DNA of 64,000 bases from NCBI GenBank assembly GCA_035235625.1, contig CP141145.1, positions 23,438,563 to 23,502,562 of the forward strand, read 5' to 3'. Each line of letters begins with the position of its first letter. Position 1 is the first letter of the stretch. This DNA is from Saururus chinensis. Lineage: Eukaryota > Streptophyta > Magnoliopsida > Piperales > Saururaceae. The notes under the pieces were generated by a model. It saw nothing but the letters and a program-made list of their open reading frames with translations. It made no database searches and was not told where the DNA came from. This document shows, piece after piece, positions 59,760 through 64,000 of this stretch. The translations under genes and the position numbers were made by a program.

Positions 59760-61249
59760 AAGTCATAACAATTATCAGCTTCCCATTTTTACCAAGAACC
59801 CCTAACAGCCGTGTTGTGCTATGGTCCTTTAAAGATTAGAACCCCCTAAGCCTCTTTGCAAGGAAGGTGAAATTTGAAGGCCTATGTCCATGCATTTCAT
59901 CCCACATTTGAGAGAACTAGACAATGAAGGGTTGATTCTCTCTTTGAAGTTTACCATTCTATAGTACACTTGACTATTAATAAAGGTCATCCTCATATGG
60001 CCCTTACCATCTCTCAAGAATGCCATAAGTCTAGGTAATCATTTTCCCTCTCTTATTCATTATACACATAACTTTTCTTCATCTATTTAACTCATTAGCA
60101 ATAGAATTAATATTATTCCCCTCTAATAACCTCTCTTAGTTTAGCATAAAAAGGGTATTTTAAACTCATAAATCTGACCTTCATCAACACCTCAGGTATG
60201 GTTCATTAAAATATTGATTTCCATTTCAACAACCATAGACATATTTGTCAACACGTTGATCCTTATTGACAGTAGGTACACTTCTCCAACATTGGTTCGT
60301 CATGTGCCTAATGACATGTCGATCAATAACAACATTTAAGTATTAAATCATGCTTTGGTTTATCAATGTATTCATTGACATGTTGACCAATGTCAACAGT
60401 AGAATTGCAAAGTTTCTTCCCATCATTGACACATTGTCAACACATGTATTAGCGTCGATGGCGCAAGTAGAGAATTATACCTTGTCATATTCTATTTCCA
60501 TCCATCACTACATCCATGCCACTATTTTCATGGTATACAAACTATTAGTTTCATCTTTTCAATAATTTGAAGATTAATAATGCATCAAACATAAACTACA
60601 TATTAAATCCTTGCTTTTGTAGGCAATTGGGTACCTAAAAGTTTGGCTTTTGACAAGCCTTGCCCATAAAACTATTTCAAATCATAATTTAGAACACATT
60701 TTCTCTCATTTTCTTTAAATAAGGCAATCAAAACTTGAAGGGACTAACAATCAATAGATCTAAGTCTCTATCATGCATTCTCATTACTTTCTTCCTCAAT
60801 ATGAATTGATCCACTCATAAAATGAATAGAAACATGCATTATTTTAGAATATAACTTATTAATAATTTTAATCATGCACAAATAATTTATTTATGGAGGT
60901 TAAGCAATCTCACCTCTTGAGAGATTCTCCATTTCCCTCTCTGCGCTTCAATGATTATTATTTATGTAATTGTTCCCTTCATTTTGGATCTCAATTTGTA
61001 TTGATATCCCCTTCGTCCTGGCTCACCAAGAGGTAGAAAGGAATAATAGGACTCCAATGGACGTTTGAGGGTAGTAATTTGAGAGAAGAACCAAATCCCA
61101 AACCATAACCATCAAAGGTGTTTTGTCACATAATTTTATGATTAGTTGATATGTCAGTCTGCATGTCCATGACTCAATAACTCTAGAAAATTTTGTATTT
61201 TAAAAACTTTTAAAATAAAAGAAAATACGATAATTTTCTAGGTGTTACA
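59760..61249. repeat. Possible LTR remnant ending GGTGTTACA
   Basis: The right end (gataattttctaggtgttaca, to 61249) resembles the right end of the solo LTR at 45923. Motifs like 'gacatgtcgatca' and 'cattgacatgttgacc' (60190-60450) recall those at 44940-45840. No matching left end was found. Confidence 0.35.
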
Positions 61250-62923
61250 ATAACAAACACAAAATTTTAGTATTTGAAGATGTTGAAGCTAGAAAGAAGC
61301 ATATGGTTAGGAGAAGATAAAAAGTTGTAGCAATAACGATTGCAAACTCTCTTGAAAGATGTTTTAATCCTAGAGACACATTTTCATATTTATTGAAACA
61401 ACTTAACTTTTATAGTTTAAGGTTGCAAACTCTTACTATTTCAGTCTTCTTCTCTTACTCCAATCATGGCAGAGCCATCAATTGACAACCCAGCTATTGT
61501 TAATACGTCTCTAGCTAGATTTGGTTGTGAGTATAAAAAGGTCACATTTCTGACTCCGACTAGAACTCCACGAAGCTACAAATATCAAAGAAATTTTCTA
61601 TGAATATATGATGGTAAAGTTGAGTACATTTTATTTTGGGGAGACCGTCGATGTCTTCACCAATGCATTAGTAAGCATGTCAATGAGGACCTAGACGTAT
61701 TGTTGGCAAGCAACAACACATTGACAAAATGTCAAGAAAATTCAAGGTTTCATCGTCATATTCACTAACGCATTAATGGTTGGGACAATTATGAACAAAA
61801 AATTAAAAATTGACAAAATTGATGGTTACGTACTAGAATTCAGTTTCCTCCCTCATATATATACCCTTTAATACTCCTTAGGCTTTTATTCCTAAAAAAT
61901 CTGACCACAATCAAGAAGGAGGTTTGAGAGTACACCAAGCCTAAAAGTAGCAAGGGAGTGGATGAGTTCTATAGGAAACGATTGTCAACCCACAAGAGAG
62001 GATTTTCAATTCATAGAAAATGTCAAATTGGTAAACATCAAACTAAATGAGTTCTTCGCTTAGATTTGAAATTAGAATAAGAAATTTATGTGAGATATAT
62101 GTTCTATATCTTGGAGAATCATGTTAAGCATGACAATATGGTTTAGTAATTGGATAAGTGGATTTGGGATTATAATACTACATCAAAATATTTCATATTG
62201 AATATTTATTTGATTATTATTGTGCAAATGACCTTGAATAAAAATACTATTAAAGATGAGTGACTTCTTGTAGGTACAAGAATGAAGAGGTTTTTATTCT
62301 CATTGTTGGTGGGGACATGTCGATGTATGTGTCAATGGACATCAATACCAACACTGACATGTCGATGGTATGACTAACCTAAGTCAGGCCAAAAGTTTTT
62401 GAAGCATACATTTATGAAGACCATTAGTGGGTTAATGATTAATATTTAACATACTTTACTTCCTTAATGAACGTAATTAAATACATGAAAGACATAATTA
62501 AAGGCATGTGAAAAGAGGGTAATGTAATTCCTAAGTTCGGGATTACCAAAGAGGTAGTGACCTAATGAAAGACTCCTAAGGTTAGAGATACCATGTATCC
62601 ATATGTACTCTATGTGTGGGTTCATTTTGGCCATGTTGACAGGATACTTGGTTTTCATAGGGCCTTAACCTCCACCTCCCATGAGCTTGGAAGTTGTTTA
62701 GATCTTTAGAAAATGATAGTGCAACGTGATATGGGGTACTCAATAATTATGGAAGGTTGAGAATATTTACCACATAGGTTCATGAGCCTTGATGGGCCTT
62801 AATTTCATGACTTGGATGGAATGGGCAATAGTATTAAATAAGAGTTTGAATATGCCTTATGGAGTATTTTACATTTTGAGTCAAAGGAATCTCCTTGATG
62901 TTGTTGCAATTTAAGTATGTAAT
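61250..62923. other. Intergenic DNA with dispersed-repeat motifs
   Basis: No gene is seen. Short motifs of the 'gacatgtcgatg' type at 61640-61760 and 62310-62370 link it loosely to the solo LTR at 43742-45923. Short frames show no domain. Confidence 0.35.
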
Positions 62924-64000
62924 TGTAATATCCCTAATTTTTTTGTAATTTTTCTGTAATTTTTTGCAATTTCTGCAATGTTATGTAGTTTTTGGTCATA
63001 ATTTCGAGAAATAAATTTTACACTTCGGCGTATATGTATTTGTATTAGTTGCGACCACAAGAGTCAGAAGTGGTGTTTCATCGCAGGTCATGGGCCTCGA
63101 TGCATAATAGAAATTTTCAACGCAAAAATGGACGGGAGGTGTGCGAACAAAGGAGAAAGAAAGAAAGGGAATAAATAAATAATAAATAAATAAATAAAAG
63201 ATAAAACGGATCGGGCGCACCTCAGCATGCCCGACCCCGCTTTGTGAACAGTGGGAGGCTTCACTAGGTGAGGCCGGAAGCGCCACCGCCGGTGGCTACC
63301 AGCTTCCGCCCGGCCTGCCACAGCCTGGCGACGCCGTCGCCGTCGCCGCCTCCTTGGCCTGGCCCCGCCAGCAACCGTCGCCGCCTCTCTTGCCTGGCCC
63401 CGTCGGCAACCGCCGCCCCTCTCCCTCTTTCCCGTTTTCGGCCCAATGAACGATTCTAAGTTTTTCCGCCGGATCTAACGCCATCTCCGGCTGCATGGCC
63501 GCCAGGCCATCGCCACACTTTCGGCCCGACTAGAGCACCCTCTGGCCACCGCCATTCCGGCCTCCCTGCTGCCTGTCGCTGCTCTGCCCCCTTTTTCTGT
63601 TTCTACCCAACAGAGATCCGATTGTGTCTTTTTCACTCCGATTCGCCGCCGCCGGCTGTCGCATGGGTTCCAGATCACCACCACGGCTCTGCCCCGGCTA
63701 GAACGTCTTCCAGCCACTGGTTCCCTAGCCTCCCCGCCCCCACTTCGCCGTTGTGAGGTAAGAAATGCCGCTGCCATCATTTTTATTCTGTGTCTGTTCG
63801 TTGTGGCCATCGGCCATGCCACCGGTGACCGACCGCCGTTGATTGGTCTTTGGACCTCTCTCAGCCTGGCGACAGCAAAATTGCCACCCCGGCTGCTGCC
63901 TTTGCCGCCATGGTGGCCTGAACCACCACCTCCCCGGCCCTTCACCCCTTCTCCAGCCCTTTCCAGTTCAGACAGAAATTTAGTCTTTTTTTGTTTGGTT
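62924..64000 (+). repeat. Gypsy-A-type LTR, third copy, cut by window end
   Basis: It begins TGTAATATCCCTAATTTTTT. The early part is parallel to 25940-26120: poly-T/gcaattt tract, 'ttttgtagttt', 'aaattttacact', 'catgggcctcgatg.ataatagaaattttc'. The GC-rich 'ccgccgcc' part follows (63230-63960), with 'gaggtaag' at about 63757. Open frames in the GC-rich part on either strand are compositional. The right end lies outside the window. Confidence 0.7.

Noticed and set aside
63264-63945. Ala/Gly/Arg-rich frames on both strands at the right edge
   Set aside because: GC-rich part of a gypsy LTR whose homologous parts at 11400-11700 and 26500-27300 have unrelated frames; not conserved as protein.

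Overview
The window is nuclear DNA of a flowering plant. It holds two spliced genes with plant-type GT-AG introns, LTR retrotransposons primed by the plant initiator-Met tRNA site (TGGTATCAGAGC), and CACTA, hAT, Mutator-like and Stowaway-like DNA transposons. The lineage within angiosperms cannot be fixed from this sequence. Most of the window is repeats; only two loci look like intact host genes, and both lie on the minus strand in the right half.

Layout. Positions 1-2765 are AT-rich intergenic DNA with MITE remnants. Positions 2766-22660 are a decayed Copia element (Copia-1) with LTRs at both ends and nearly matching 5-base flanks. Its middle has been replaced by a Ty3/gypsy element (Gypsy-A) with a LTR over 3 kb long. 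That LTR was hit by a 3,945-bp non-autonomous CACTA transposon with an exact ATG target duplication, and on its left it abuts a minus-strand gypsy LTR (Gypsy-B). Gypsy-A gag-protease now runs into Copia-1 reverse transcriptase in the same frame. Positions 22661-30560 carry a 351-bp hAT MITE with an exact 8-bp target duplication and a second Gypsy-A-type LTR. Positions 30562-31616 hold a phospholipase D fragment followed by the 3' end of a LINE. A second Copia element (Copia-2, 31617-36196, minus strand, 224-bp LTRs, non-canonical TA...TA ends, GGGGT target duplication) sits in the LINE reading frame.

The gene part. A tyrosine-aminotransferase-family gene (39738-47363, minus, 7 coding exons, 429 aa) has a 4.7-kb first intron that contains a solo LTR and two MITEs. 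A mitochondrial-type tetraacyldisaccharide 4'-kinase gene, LPXK (50317-54340, minus, 8 coding exons, 374 aa), lies upstream. I assembled both by hand from splice sites; every junction keeps frame and every family motif I looked for is present. The two genes share no obvious pathway.

Positions 54400-64000 are again repeats: an old gypsy-type LTR region with internal tandem repeats, a Mutator-like MITE inserted in one of those tandem arrays (9-bp target duplication), further LTR remnants, and at the right edge the start of a third Gypsy-A-type LTR.

I found no CRISPR array and no prokaryotic operon, and I could not identify an RNA gene by eye. The best candidates for follow-up are the CACTA element with its motif-packed body, the gypsy/copia chimeric frame, the non-canonical Copia-2, and the phospholipase D/LINE patchwork. 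None of these is clearly a new biological system.
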